Source: Saccharofermentans sp.
GTDB taxonomy: Bacteria > Bacillota > Clostridia > Saccharofermentanales > Saccharofermentanaceae
Assembly: GCA_024403695.1 (NCBI GenBank)
Contig: JAKSRI010000017.1
Span: 1 to 56,835 of the forward strand
DNA: 56,835 nt
Reading direction: 5' to 3'
Positions 25,401-34,662 of this stretch are shown here, piece by piece. The notes under the pieces are model-generated. The model saw nothing but the letters and a program-made list of their open reading frames with translations, was not told the origin of the DNA and did no database searches. Each line of letters begins with the position of its first letter. The stretch's first letter is position 1. Position numbers and translations under genes: made by a program.

Positions 25401-27347
25401 ATGAGCAATAATAATAACAATATGAATAATATTCCTCGCGAGATGTCTTTTGATGAGCATGCTTTGAATGGCGTTCCTCCACAGGGCGTACAGGGTTATA
25501 GACCGGGAATGTACCAGCAGTTGGGACAGACTCAGCCATCAGCGCCAGCACCTCAGCAGGGTCAATACCAGCCTGGAATGTATCAGCCAGGTATGTATCA
25601 GCCTGGAATGTACCAGCAGGGAATGTATCAGCAGGGAGGAAATCCTCAGCAAATGAATAATCAGGGACGTAACAAGAAGGGTGCAAGAACCCCTAATATG
25701 AATAATCAGGCATATGCTAATCCATATCAGGCTGCGTATGATGAGCAGATGAGACTTCAGAAGGCTCAGATGGAGCAGGACCGTAAGCGTGGCGAGAGAG
25801 ATGCCAAGAGAGAGTTTAAGAAGCAGGAGCAGAAGCGTAAGAGAAAAGAAGCTGCTGACAGAAGAAACGACAAGCCTGTTAATTTCATCGCGAGATTAAT
25901 CGGAGGAATTTTGCTTCTTGTTCAGTTCATCCTTGCAGCAATTACAGGATTTTTAACAGTTAAGAGTAAGATGCTCCCATTAAAGTATCTTATTGTTGCA
26001 TTGGTAGTGCTGGTTGCACTTGTAGTTCTTAATTACTATTTGCTTAAGGGTGGTGCACCTAGAAAGAAGTTTAAAGCCGGTTTTGTCATGACCATAATAA
26101 GCTGTATTGGTCTTGCAGCCGTTATTTACTATGTATATGGTGGAATCAGTGCGCTTGAGGCTATTACAGGATATAAGGTAGAAACTACTGTATATGGTGT
26201 TTATGTAAGAGAAGATGATCCTGCCAAGAAAATGAAGGATGTAGCGAACTATTCTTTTGCTACATGCTTCAATATGGAAAGTAATGACCAGGATGATATT
26301 GTTGGTAAGGTTAAGAAGGAGATTGGAAAGACTCCAAGCACAATGGACTATCCTGATATGATGAGCCAGATTGACTCTCTTCTCGATGGCACAAATGGTG
26401 CTTGTATCATGAGTGAGACTAACCTTAAAACTATTGCCGATGTTGAAGGTTATGAGAACATCAATGACAGAGTTCGTCAGATTGGTACATTTTCGATTAC
26501 TACTATTGTTAAGACAGCATCTGACAAGAACATTACTGCTAGTGATACTTTTGTTGTATTTATCAGTGGTATTGATACTGAGGGCGACGTTTCTGCTAAG
26601 AGTAGAAGTGACGTTAACATCATTGCCGTTGTTAACCCAACAACTCATCAGGTCCTCCTTATCTCAACTCCTAGAGATTATTTTGTAACTCTTTATGGAT
26701 TACCTAATGGTGGTTCTTCTTCTACAAGAGATAAGCTTACACATGCTGGTAACTTTGGTATCGACTGTTCTGCTGCTACTCTCGGTGCGTTGTATGACGT
26801 TGATGTTGACTATTACTTCAGATGTAACTTTACAGGCTTCAGAGAGATCATCGATGCTCTTGGCGGAATTGATGTATATTCTGATTACAACTTCAGCTAT
26901 GGCGGATATACATTCCATCAGGGTGAGAATAAGAACTTAAGTGGTGACGCAGCACTTTGTTTCGCACGTGAGAGAAAGTCTTTCTCAGATGGTGACAGAC
27001 AGCGTGGACGTAACCAGATGGCTGTTATCGAGGCAGTTATCCACAAGATGACATCACCAGCAATCTTGCGTAACTATTCAGATACTATGAAGGGTGTAGA
27101 GGGAAGCTTTGCTACAAGTATGCCTTATGACCTTATCAGTGGTCTTGTAAATGATCAGCTTGATAATGGTGGCGACTGGGATGTTCAGAAGTTCAGTGTA
27201 ACTGGCTCTAATTCCAGCAGTACAACATACTCAATTCCACGTCAGAAGGTTTACGTAATGGAGCCAGATATGGCTACAGTTGAGCAGGCTCGTCAGTATA
27301 TTAAGGACATGTTCGACGATAAGGAAATCCACGTTGCACAGTCATAA
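25401..27347 (+). CDS. LCP-family (LytR-CpsA-Psr) cell-wall glycopolymer ligase
   Basis: 648 residues from ATG 25401, chosen because AAAGGGG is 7 nt before it; the ATG at 25395 abuts that site. LCP proteins attach teichoic acids or polysaccharides from undecaprenyl phosphate to peptidoglycan outside the membrane. An N-terminal cytoplasmic region of about 150 residues is low-complexity (repeated PGMYQ units, then a Lys/Arg-rich coiled segment). Two or three membrane helices follow (about 155-255). The LCP domain is in the last third, with RSDVNIIAVVNP, STPRDYFV, a FREIIDALGGIDVY segment and the arginine-rich SDGDRQRGRNQ. The long Gln/Met/Gly-rich N-terminus is unusual; typical LCP proteins have about 300-450 residues. 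Confidence 0.88.
   Translation: MSNNNNNMNNIPREMSFDEHALNGVPPQGVQGYRPGMYQQLGQTQPSAPAPQQGQYQPGMYQPGMYQPGMYQQGMYQQGGNPQQMNNQGRNKKGARTPNMNNQAYANPYQAAYDEQMRLQKAQMEQDRKRGERDAKREFKKQEQKRKRKEAADRRNDKPVNFIARLIGGILLLVQFILAAITGFLTVKSKMLPLKYLIVALVVLVALVVLNYYLLKGGAPRKKFKAGFVMTIISCIGLAAVIYYVYGGISALEAITGYKVETTVYGVYVREDDPAKKMKDVANYSFATCFNMESNDQDDIVGKVKKEIGKTPSTMDYPDMMSQIDSLLDGTNGACIMSETNLKTIADVEGYENINDRVRQIGTFSITTIVKTASDKNITASDTFVVFISGIDTEGDVSAKSRSDVNIIAVVNPTTHQVLLISTPRDYFVTLYGLPNGGSSSTRDKLTHAGNFGIDCSAATLGALYDVDVDYYFRCNFTGFREIIDALGGIDVYSDYNFSYGGYTFHQGENKNLSGDAALCFARERKSFSDGDRQRGRNQMAVIEAVIHKMTSPAILRNYSDTMKGVEGSFATSMPYDLISGLVNDQLDNGGDWDVQKFSVTGSNSSSTTYSIPRQKVYVMEPDMATVEQARQYIKDMFDDKEIHVAQS
25495..25640 (+). 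repeat. In-gene tandem repeat coding PGMYQ units
   Basis: Five or six near-identical 15-bp units (CCTGGAATGTATCAG and variants) encode PGMYQ/QGMYQ in the cytoplasmic N-terminus of the LCP protein. Variation in copy number between strains is plausible. Confidence 0.75.
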
Positions 27348-27527
27348 ATACTGATTGTGAACAAGATTTACTTAGACTTTTTTGATATTTCACAAAATTG
27401 TCAAATTTAAGGTTGATTATTGCCTTTTATCTTGATATTATTCGTTTACGTAAGGAGCAATTAAGTGTTTGTGACTTACATTAATTAATGACAATTTTCT
27501 ATATCTATCCCTTATTCCATGTTGAGG

Positions 27528-27560
27528 GCATCCAGCGAACCTGGGTGCTTTCAATATTTT
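27528..27560 (+). terminator. Possible terminator downstream of the LCP gene
   Basis: The 8-bp stem GCATCCAG/CTGGGTGC (one G.U) with loop CGAAC is followed by TTTCAATATTTTT. It is 180 bp after the LCP stop codon. The T-run is interrupted, so the call is moderate. The rest of the 225-bp gap between the convergent genes shows nothing else. Confidence 0.5.
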
Positions 27561-27572
27561 TGGGGAAAAATT

Positions 27573-28526
27573 TTAGTTAACTTTATTGATTATATTTCCG
27601 GATAAGAATGCCTTAATATTCTCTGCAGCAGCAACGATTAATCTCTCGCGTGTCTCTTTTGGCGCCCATGCGATATGTGGTGTGATAATTGCACGTGGAG
27701 CACCGAGAAGAGGATTGTTTTCTTTCATAGGCTCTGTGGAGACAACATCTGTTGCATATCCGCCAAGTTTACCTGAGTTTAGAGCATCGGCAATATCCTG
27801 CTCCACCACCATTGGACCACGTGCTGCGTTGACGATGAGCACGCCGTCTTTAAGTGTAGAGATAACATTTTTGTTTATGAGACCATTTGTCTCCTGGGTA
27901 AGTGGCGCGTGAAGGGAGATGATGTCTGCCTTTGGCGCAGCGTCCTCGAAAGTGCTAAACTTTATGCCGTTATCCTGTGCCTTGGTTATGTGGTGTGGAA
28001 CGGCAATGACGTTCATGCCAAATGCTTTCGCCGTCTCACAGACTTTAGAGCCAATTTTTCCGTAACCAACTACCACTATAGTTTTTCCGTAAATCTCCAT
28101 AAGAGGGCTCTTCCAGTAACAGAACTGTGGACAGCGCACCCAGTCACCGTCCATAACGCTGTCCGAGTGAAGTGCCACATGGTTAGTGAGTTCCAAAAGG
28201 AGCGCGAAAGTGTGCTGCATTGTGGCATAAGTGCCATACTCTGGGACATTTGTTACGACGATGCCCTTGTCGGCAGCGGCCTGAAGGTCGATAACGTTAT
28301 AACCTGTAGCAAGCACGCCAATATATTTAAGGTTTGGGAGTTGATCAAGAGTTTCTTTTGTAAATGGAGTTTTGTTTGTGATTATAATCTCAGCATCTTT
28401 GGAACGCTCAATTATCTGATCTGGAGTTGTAACATCATAAGCGGTTACTTCGCCGATTGCCTCCAGCGGAGCCCAGTTAATATCTCCCGGATTTGCCGCA
28501 GAACCGTCCATAATTACAATTTTCAT
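27573..28526 (-). CDS. D-2-hydroxyacid dehydrogenase (glycerate/hydroxypyruvate type)
   Basis: 317 residues from the ATG at 28526, which has GGAGGG 8 nt upstream; an in-frame ATG six codons earlier overlaps that site. The NAD-dependent enzyme interconverts 2-keto and D-2-hydroxy acids. The Rossmann motif VVGYGKIGSKV lies near residue 150, the catalytic arginine is in VNAARGPMV, and the catalytic His is in ITPHIAW. The substrate is probably hydroxypyruvate/glycerate, judged by overall similarity to HprA-like proteins, but phosphoglycerate or lactate analogues cannot be ruled out. It stands alone on the minus strand, divergent from the CbiG-like gene. Confidence 0.87.
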   Translation of the reverse strand: MKIVIMDGSAANPGDINWAPLEAIGEVTAYDVTTPDQIIERSKDAEIIITNKTPFTKETLDQLPNLKYIGVLATGYNVIDLQAAADKGIVVTNVPEYGTYATMQHTFALLLELTNHVALHSDSVMDGDWVRCPQFCYWKSPLMEIYGKTIVVVGYGKIGSKVCETAKAFGMNVIAVPHHITKAQDNGIKFSTFEDAAPKADIISLHAPLTQETNGLINKNVISTLKDGVLIVNAARGPMVVEQDIADALNSGKLGGYATDVVSTEPMKENNPLLGAPRAIITPHIAWAPKETRERLIVAAAENIKAFLSGNIINKVN

Positions 28527-28618
28527 GATGAAAACCCTCCCCAACGCAAGTAAATTTGAATTTTTTCTTTATATTATATGATAAAATTTAAGGGAATTTG
28601 CTATAGGGGGATTAAGCC

Positions 28619-29677
28619 ATGTATTTATTCTGTTATGCCCGTTCTAAGAGAGCCCAGGAAGTCGGTAAGAATTTGCTGAACAAGGCAGAGGGCGAGTGGA
28701 TTAATACCCTTGATGATTTCCTTGGAGGAGAAGCTTCTCCTCGTGTTGACGGAGCTGTTGTTCTGATTCTTCCACCAGCATCTTCAGTAAAGATTATGAC
28801 TGAGAAAATCTATCCTGCAGGAATTAAATATCCTGTGTTCTGTATGGCTTCAGATGGAAGCAGTGCCATGATACTTAGACACAGTGGTTATAATACATAT
28901 GAGCTGTTTGCCAAGATGTGTGATCTAGCTGGATGTGCAGCACTTTCTTCTCCTCTTGATAAAAAGGAACTTGCAGCAGACCTGATGGTACCTGTAGAGG
29001 AATACCATATGACAGCAGATAATGAGGATCTTCTTAAGGAGATTAGTGAGCACATTGCAGCCGGTGGAAATGTAACTGTATACAGTGATATGCAGATAAG
29101 ATTAGGCGAACCAGTTCTGGATTCACTTAGCTATTCAACATATATTTTGAGAAATAATCAGCATAGAGAGTTATGCCAGGCTTATAAGTCTGCATGTGAG
29201 GCTGATGAATATACTATTTTTATTACATGTACGAAGCTTCCTGATGTTCCAAAGACAGGGAAGTGTCTTAAGCTTATTCCTAGACATATTGCCGTGGGTG
29301 TGGAGTTTACTGCTGGTCGTGTAGACCCTGACTATGCATCAAAGACAGTTCAGGATGTACTCATCAGACATGAGATTGATCCATTGGCAGTATCTACAGT
29401 AGCAGTATCTACTATGGCTAAGGACAGTGAGGCAGTAATGAAGATTGCTTCTGATATCGGAAGCTATGTAACATCCTATGACCTCAGACTTCTTAATGCA
29501 GTTAAGGTTCCTTTGAAGCCAACATATTCTCCTAATAGACAGACAGCAGATCTTTGTACAGCTGCGGCATGTCTTGCAGCAGACAATAATATTACAACTA
29601 TGGTTCGTCGTTCAGGCGGTAATGGAGTTACTATTTCAGCAATCATGAAGAGAGGCGGAATAGATCTCACAAAATAA
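28619..29677 (+). CDS. Divergent CbiG-like (cobalt-precorrin 5A hydrolase family) protein
   Basis: 352 residues; ATG 28619 follows TATAGGGGG. The C-terminal part from about residue 215 follows the CbiG_C pattern: an IAVGVEFTAGR opening, then STVAVSTMAKDSEAV where CbiG has its SIDxKxDE segment, and SPNRQTADLCTAAACLAA in place of the usual SVAEAAAL helix. The N-terminal domain follows CbiG_N, but the conserved LSGHxGGAN segment is replaced by RHSGYNTYE. True CbiG opens the lactone of cobalt-precorrin 5A in anaerobic B12 synthesis. No other cobalamin synthesis gene is in the window; a B12 riboswitch and transporter lie 7 kb away. The changed motif argues for a diverged or repurposed member. Family assignment is from pattern only. 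Confidence 0.5.
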   Translation: MYLFCYARSKRAQEVGKNLLNKAEGEWINTLDDFLGGEASPRVDGAVVLILPPASSVKIMTEKIYPAGIKYPVFCMASDGSSAMILRHSGYNTYELFAKMCDLAGCAALSSPLDKKELAADLMVPVEEYHMTADNEDLLKEISEHIAAGGNVTVYSDMQIRLGEPVLDSLSYSTYILRNNQHRELCQAYKSACEADEYTIFITCTKLPDVPKTGKCLKLIPRHIAVGVEFTAGRVDPDYASKTVQDVLIRHEIDPLAVSTVAVSTMAKDSEAVMKIASDIGSYVTSYDLRLLNAVKVPLKPTYSPNRQTADLCTAAACLAADNNITTMVRRSGGNGVTISAIMKRGGIDLTK

Positions 29678-29722
29678 ATATTTGTGTTGCAACGCAATAA
29701 TTTATTTAATCGTCTTTGATAC

Positions 29723-32197
29723 ATGAAGAAGTTATGCGTGACAATTTTATCAACACTTATGGCAGGAGCATTGCTGTGTTCCTGTTCTTCTAATACACCT
29801 TCTGATGTTACTTCTGAGTCAGAGGCTGCACAGGCAGCGCTTGCTGAAGAGACTGTCGTGGGTGAAAGTGTTGGTGTTAAGAGCGGATCTGCTGAATCAA
29901 ATGATACTTTACCTCATAATACAGAGGCTGGAGTGGAAGTCGCTTCAGTTCCAGCTGTTGCCAACGAAGGGAAAAATGTCACGATGGTATCTTCTCTTCT
30001 AGATGTTGATGAGATCAAATCCAGCGGGGACAGATGGTACAGAGTTGAGTCTGAATCTGTTGCAAATGGTACATATGGTTTTTTCAGATTAGAAGATACT
30101 TTTATGCCTGATAAGGATGGAAATGTATATGTCCTCTCATATTCAGGTGATGATTATAACGATTATGAACTGAATTCGTATAACGTTATTGATAATACTA
30201 TGAACTGGAATAAGGATTTTGATGAATCCGAGGTTGCTGCTGGCGATGAGTACAGCACAGATGGAATATCTTTTGTAGTTAATGGACAGCCATATGTAGA
30301 GTTAGACAGATATACTTATTCTTCAGATGATGACTATACAGTTGATATTGAGTCCAAGATTTACTCTGTTCAGGGTGACGCTGAATTAATTGAGATGGCA
30401 ACGGGATTTTTGGGACATAATGAGGCTATTATTTCCGCATTTGCTACTAATAGAGGAACATGTATTGCTACTATGGAATTTGAAGATTTCTTAGGTAGGA
30501 ATTGCAAATTGAAATTCTGTTCAGACTCTATTAATCCGGATCTGGTGGTAAATCTTGATGAGATGGTTGATGATGGAATTAACTATGTGTATTCAGTAGC
30601 GAATATGGATAACGGTGATTATATAGTTGAATATATGGATAGTGACTACTGTATCCATTATGTTATTCTCTCTCAGGATGGCGTTAGTTGCGAAGAGGCT
30701 CCTTCCTATTTTTATGACGCATCTGGTATTGTTCAGATTTTTAATTATGCTGATCAGCTCTTCATTTTTGATGATACAGGTCTATACATAATCATTGATG
30801 ATGAAGCAATTCCAGTTTATACAGTTGGTTATTCCTATAATGGATTGATTGGTTCTATTTACTCTTATCCTTTGATTGTTGAAGACGATAGAATTGTTTT
30901 TATTACAACAAATTATGATGGCGATATCGATTTGACAGTCGATACTTTGTATTTATCAGATTGTCCTTATGAAGATAGAACCAAGTTGACTGTTGGAGTT
31001 CTTAGATATTACTCAGATATAGTTCTTGAGCAGCTTGAATATTTTAACAGTACAAATGATGAGTATTATGCTGTCCCTATGCTTATTAATGATAATGGTA
31101 TTTATCCATTAATTAGTGCTCAGAATGTTCAGACAAGAGCGAGTCTTATTAAGGAAGCAATTCCTTATGAAGATAATGAGTATGTAAATGATATTGCTTT
31201 AGAATGTGCTTTCAACATGGAATTAAAAGAGTTCCTTAGCGGCCCTGATGCTCCAGATGTTCTTGCAACAGATGGAATGTGGGGTCAGCTAATCAACTCG
31301 GATGTGATGGCAGATTTATCTCCTGTTTATGATGATCTTTCTGGTAATGAGTATTATAGCAATATCCTCGAGGCATCCCGACTTAGCGGAAGCTACTTTA
31401 TCCCTGTATATTACAGTCTCGGTGGAGTTATCGATTACGATGCTGATGATGCAGCAAATACAGATAATTTTGCACTGACATATAGTGATTATCAGAATTT
31501 TGTAAACAATAACTGGGCTGGAGTAGACCCTGTTTGTAATGCATGTGAACCATTCCAGTACGCAGAAGAACTTATGAGTTACCAGTATGATCTGTATGTG
31601 GATAGGGAGAACCATAAGGTTACTCTTACTGATAATGATTATTTTAATCAGTTGATGCTTTATATCGCTTATGCTGTAGAACCAGCTTATGGAGTTAGAA
31701 GTGATGCTGATTATTCCGATGCTGAATATGGACAGATTTTTGAGGTTTCATATTTCTTGTCTACGGTTACAAGTAATGATGAAGTAGCTATATATTCTCT
31801 TCCATCTGCTGATGGCAGAAGTATTGGTGCAGATCCAACTCTTTGCCTTGGTATAGCTAAGAATAGCGGTAATAGTGAAGGCGCACGTGCTTTCGTAAAG
31901 TCAGCGCTTTCCTGTGAGGCTCAGCTCTTGTCAGAAACTTATTTCTGTGGTTTGCCAGTTAATCGCAATGCACTTAGCGCTATGGCATCCGACTATAGAA
32001 TTGAGGATATCCAGAGGCTTAACCATTGTATCGAAAGTGTTAATACTATCTACATAGCTGATGCAGAATTAAGATATGCATGCTATGGACCTATAATGTC
32101 TCTTATTAATGGAGACTACAATAACTCAGATTATGCACCGGAACAAGCGGGACATGATATAGAAACAAATATGGAATATTTTCTTAAGGAGGATTAA
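29723..32197 (+). CDS. Very large solute-binding-like lipoprotein (824 aa)
   Basis: Signal peptide with lipobox LLCSC (lipidated C21). Residues of about 80-420 are acidic and Tyr-rich with repeated aromatic-glycine strands that suggest a beta-propeller-like domain. From about 430 (LTVGVLRYYSDIVLEQLEYFNS) the protein follows the family-1 solute-binding fold (DAPDVLATDGMWGQLI, LPSADGRSIGADPTLCLGIA). Typical binding proteins have about 400-550 residues. No clear Shine-Dalgarno site precedes ATG 29723. It is 46 bp after the CbiG-like gene and is followed at once by a second protein of the same architecture. No permease or ATPase is adjacent; the ligand is unknown. Confidence 0.72.
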   Translation: MKKLCVTILSTLMAGALLCSCSSNTPSDVTSESEAAQAALAEETVVGESVGVKSGSAESNDTLPHNTEAGVEVASVPAVANEGKNVTMVSSLLDVDEIKSSGDRWYRVESESVANGTYGFFRLEDTFMPDKDGNVYVLSYSGDDYNDYELNSYNVIDNTMNWNKDFDESEVAAGDEYSTDGISFVVNGQPYVELDRYTYSSDDDYTVDIESKIYSVQGDAELIEMATGFLGHNEAIISAFATNRGTCIATMEFEDFLGRNCKLKFCSDSINPDLVVNLDEMVDDGINYVYSVANMDNGDYIVEYMDSDYCIHYVILSQDGVSCEEAPSYFYDASGIVQIFNYADQLFIFDDTGLYIIIDDEAIPVYTVGYSYNGLIGSIYSYPLIVEDDRIVFITTNYDGDIDLTVDTLYLSDCPYEDRTKLTVGVLRYYSDIVLEQLEYFNSTNDEYYAVPMLINDNGIYPLISAQNVQTRASLIKEAIPYEDNEYVNDIALECAFNMELKEFLSGPDAPDVLATDGMWGQLINSDVMADLSPVYDDLSGNEYYSNILEASRLSGSYFIPVYYSLGGVIDYDADDAANTDNFALTYSDYQNFVNNNWAGVDPVCNACEPFQYAEELMSYQYDLYVDRENHKVTLTDNDYFNQLMLYIAYAVEPAYGVRSDADYSDAEYGQIFEVSYFLSTVTSNDEVAIYSLPSADGRSIGADPTLCLGIAKNSGNSEGARAFVKSALSCEAQLLSETYFCGLPVNRNALSAMASDYRIEDIQRLNHCIESVNTIYIADAELRYACYGPIMSLINGDYNNSDYAPEQAGHDIETNMEYFLKED

Positions 32198-32202
32198 GAA
32201 TC

Positions 32203-34575
32203 ATGAAAGTCTGGCGTAAGCTGACAGCTGTCCTGATGACAGCCACAATTTTATTCGGTTCATTGGCATTGACCGGATGTTGGAAAAAGAAAAAGGGAGA
32301 GACTATATCCAAGGATGATCCATGGTATAACGTAGAGAAAGTAAATCTCTCAACTCCATATTCTAGCAAGAAGGACCTGGAGTATTTTGACGCACGCTAT
32401 TTGGGAAAAGATGGTGATAATGCAGTATTCCTTGTTAGTGCTCAGGAGAAACTTCCAGAGGATTTTGACTGGGAAAAGGGAGATTTTTCTGCTTACTATA
32501 CTCAGGAGGTAGCATCATTTAGTGCTTCTGGTGAGATTGTTAATTCAGTAAATCTTACTAAGTTGCTTAATGATGATAACGAGTATCTTTCAGATGTTGC
32601 TTTTGTTGATGGTAACATTAAGCTTACTATTAGTAACTACAACATGAAAACACAGAAGGAGACATACTATGCTGTAGATTGCAGTCTTAAGGATGGTAAG
32701 ATGTCTGACCGTGTTGAGGTAAAGGACGCTGATAGTGCTAATGAGGGAAATGTTGAAGTCGGTGACATTTCTGTTGGTAAAAACTATTACTACGACGAGA
32801 AAACTGAGAAATCATCCTATAAGCTTATTATCAACGATAAGACTGATAAGCCTACTACTATTGATTTAGGTAAGGAATTTAAGGATAAGAATATTTATAA
32901 CATTGACAGTATTCTCAAGACTGATGAATCCAATGCCCTTATTGTTTGCAGTACTGAAGACGGTGAGATGTTCCTTAATCTTAGTCTTTCTGATTATTCT
33001 ATAAAGAGTACTAAGAAGGAAGACTACGAGTGGCTTAAGGATGCAAATATGTATGATCTTACAAGCCTTGAGTCTGGTGCATATTCTATTGATAGATTTG
33101 CCATTAAAAAGCTCGACTTTGACAAGAAAGAATTAACAGAAGTATTTAACTTTAATGATTGTAATCTTGGTAGAAGCAACACAGGTAGCTGCCAGCTTTT
33201 GGAGATGACTGACAATAAGATTATTATGCTTCAGTCTGTTTATAACTACACACCATTTGGTTCTAGCATGGATGAGTATTACCTTTTGACTTTCACGAAG
33301 GCAGAAACAAATCCTCATGCTGGTAAGGTTATTCTTGATGTGCTTTGTCTCAATGGTATTTCTAAGGCAGTAGATTCAGCAGTAATTGAATACAATGATA
33401 CAAATAAGGATTATTTCATTAAGTATTCTACTGGATATGACGCATATGAAAATATCGAGTGGACAGATGGTATGAGTGATGACGACTGGAATAAGAAGAT
33501 TGTGCAGAGCCAGGCTGAGATGTCTAATAAGCTCGCCATTGATCTTATGAATGGTGATGGACCAGATATTATTATTGGTGGTTTCTCTTACGGCCAGCTT
33601 AATAACGATAGTTATTTGCTTGATCTTAGCTCACACATGAAGGATGTTGGATCTGCAGGTTATTTCAGCAATGTATTTGATGGTGCTAAGGTTGGTGGAA
33701 AGCTTTATCAGGTACCTCTCTCATTCTATGTACAGGGTATTATTACTGATAGTAAGAATGTAGGAAAGGATCAGAAGGGATTTACTTTCGAACAGTATAC
33801 AAAGTTCGTTGATGAAGTATGTAATGGTTCCGATCCTATCTATGGATCACAGGTTGTTTATTTGACACAGCTTGCAGATAACATGAATGACATTTTCATT
33901 GATGGTAATAAGGCTAACTATAACAATGATGCTTTTAAGGCTTTGTGTAAGTACGTTAAGGATAACGTAAACGAGAAAGTTGACGAAGGCGGCGACATAA
34001 TGGTCTGGGACGATGACGAGTATGTACCTGATCCTGCACAGCTTGGATATATCAGTGGTATTGAAAGCTATATTGGATATTTGGAGCAGTTCTCAGGCGC
34101 AAAGAATATTTCTATTCTCGGTATGCCATCAAGTGATGGAAGAGGCGTAACTATTGGAGTTAGTGATTCCGTAGGTGTTTCTGCAACAGCTGTTGATGAA
34201 GATGCATGCTGGCAGTTTATTGAGACACTTCTTGGTGAGGAAGCTCAGAAGTTGTATGCGAATGAGTATGGTTTCTGTGTAAACATCAAGGCATATGAGA
34301 GTGCTGGTGAGAAGATTGTTGAGGCTTACAACAAGTCTATCGACGATGGAAACTACTCTTATTCAGGCCATGACAAGGCAACTAAGGTTGATAAGTCAAT
34401 TGTTACTGAACTTGAGTCTTCACTTATTACTAACGGACATGTCCTTATGTCTGACCCTTCTATTAACATCATTATTACAGAGGAAATCCCTGCATATCTT
34501 TCTGGACAGAAGAAGATTGATGATGTAATCAGCGTTATCGAGAACAGAGCAAATACGGTTCTCGGTGAGAGATAA
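32203..34575 (+). CDS. Second very large solute-binding-like lipoprotein (790 aa)
   Basis: Lipobox ALTGC gives lipidated C26; ATG 32203 follows AAGGAGG, 5 bp after the upstream stop. An N-terminal region of about 350 residues with propeller-like strands precedes a family-1 solute-binding domain (GDGPDIIIGGFSYGQL, YQVPLSFYVQGIITDS, MPSSDGRGVTIGVSDSVGVS). It shares architecture with its upstream neighbour, so the pair probably arose by duplication and works together at the surface. A terminator follows, so the transporter membrane components must come from elsewhere, possibly the SBP-less permease pair at 3051-5114 (inference). Confidence 0.75.
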   Translation: MKVWRKLTAVLMTATILFGSLALTGCWKKKKGETISKDDPWYNVEKVNLSTPYSSKKDLEYFDARYLGKDGDNAVFLVSAQEKLPEDFDWEKGDFSAYYTQEVASFSASGEIVNSVNLTKLLNDDNEYLSDVAFVDGNIKLTISNYNMKTQKETYYAVDCSLKDGKMSDRVEVKDADSANEGNVEVGDISVGKNYYYDEKTEKSSYKLIINDKTDKPTTIDLGKEFKDKNIYNIDSILKTDESNALIVCSTEDGEMFLNLSLSDYSIKSTKKEDYEWLKDANMYDLTSLESGAYSIDRFAIKKLDFDKKELTEVFNFNDCNLGRSNTGSCQLLEMTDNKIIMLQSVYNYTPFGSSMDEYYLLTFTKAETNPHAGKVILDVLCLNGISKAVDSAVIEYNDTNKDYFIKYSTGYDAYENIEWTDGMSDDDWNKKIVQSQAEMSNKLAIDLMNGDGPDIIIGGFSYGQLNNDSYLLDLSSHMKDVGSAGYFSNVFDGAKVGGKLYQVPLSFYVQGIITDSKNVGKDQKGFTFEQYTKFVDEVCNGSDPIYGSQVVYLTQLADNMNDIFIDGNKANYNNDAFKALCKYVKDNVNEKVDEGGDIMVWDDDEYVPDPAQLGYISGIESYIGYLEQFSGAKNISILGMPSSDGRGVTIGVSDSVGVSATAVDEDACWQFIETLLGEEAQKLYANEYGFCVNIKAYESAGEKIVEAYNKSIDDGNYSYSGHDKATKVDKSIVTELESSLITNGHVLMSDPSINIIITEEIPAYLSGQKKIDDVISVIENRANTVLGER

Positions 34576-34602
34576 TATTCCATTAATAATACAAAAACTT
34601 GG

Positions 34603-34631
34603 CCCCGTGCAGCGTTGCTGTGCGGGGTTTA
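34603..34631 (+). terminator. Terminator after the large lipoprotein pair
   Basis: The 10-bp stem CCCCGTGCAG/CTGTGCGGGG (two G.U pairs) with loop CGTTG is followed by TTTATGTTT. It lies 27 bp after the stop codon. Confidence 0.8.
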
Positions 34632-34650
34632 TGTTTAAAAAAACATTTGA

Positions 34651-34656
34651 TAGAAT
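34651..34656 (+). promoter_or_regulatory. -10-like TAGAAT 6 nt before the GT-C-like start
   Basis: TAGAAT is separated by AGTGAC from ATG 34663. There is no Shine-Dalgarno sequence and no strong -35. It fits a leaderless start, but is assigned by position only. Confidence 0.35.
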
Positions 34657-34662
34657 AGTGAC

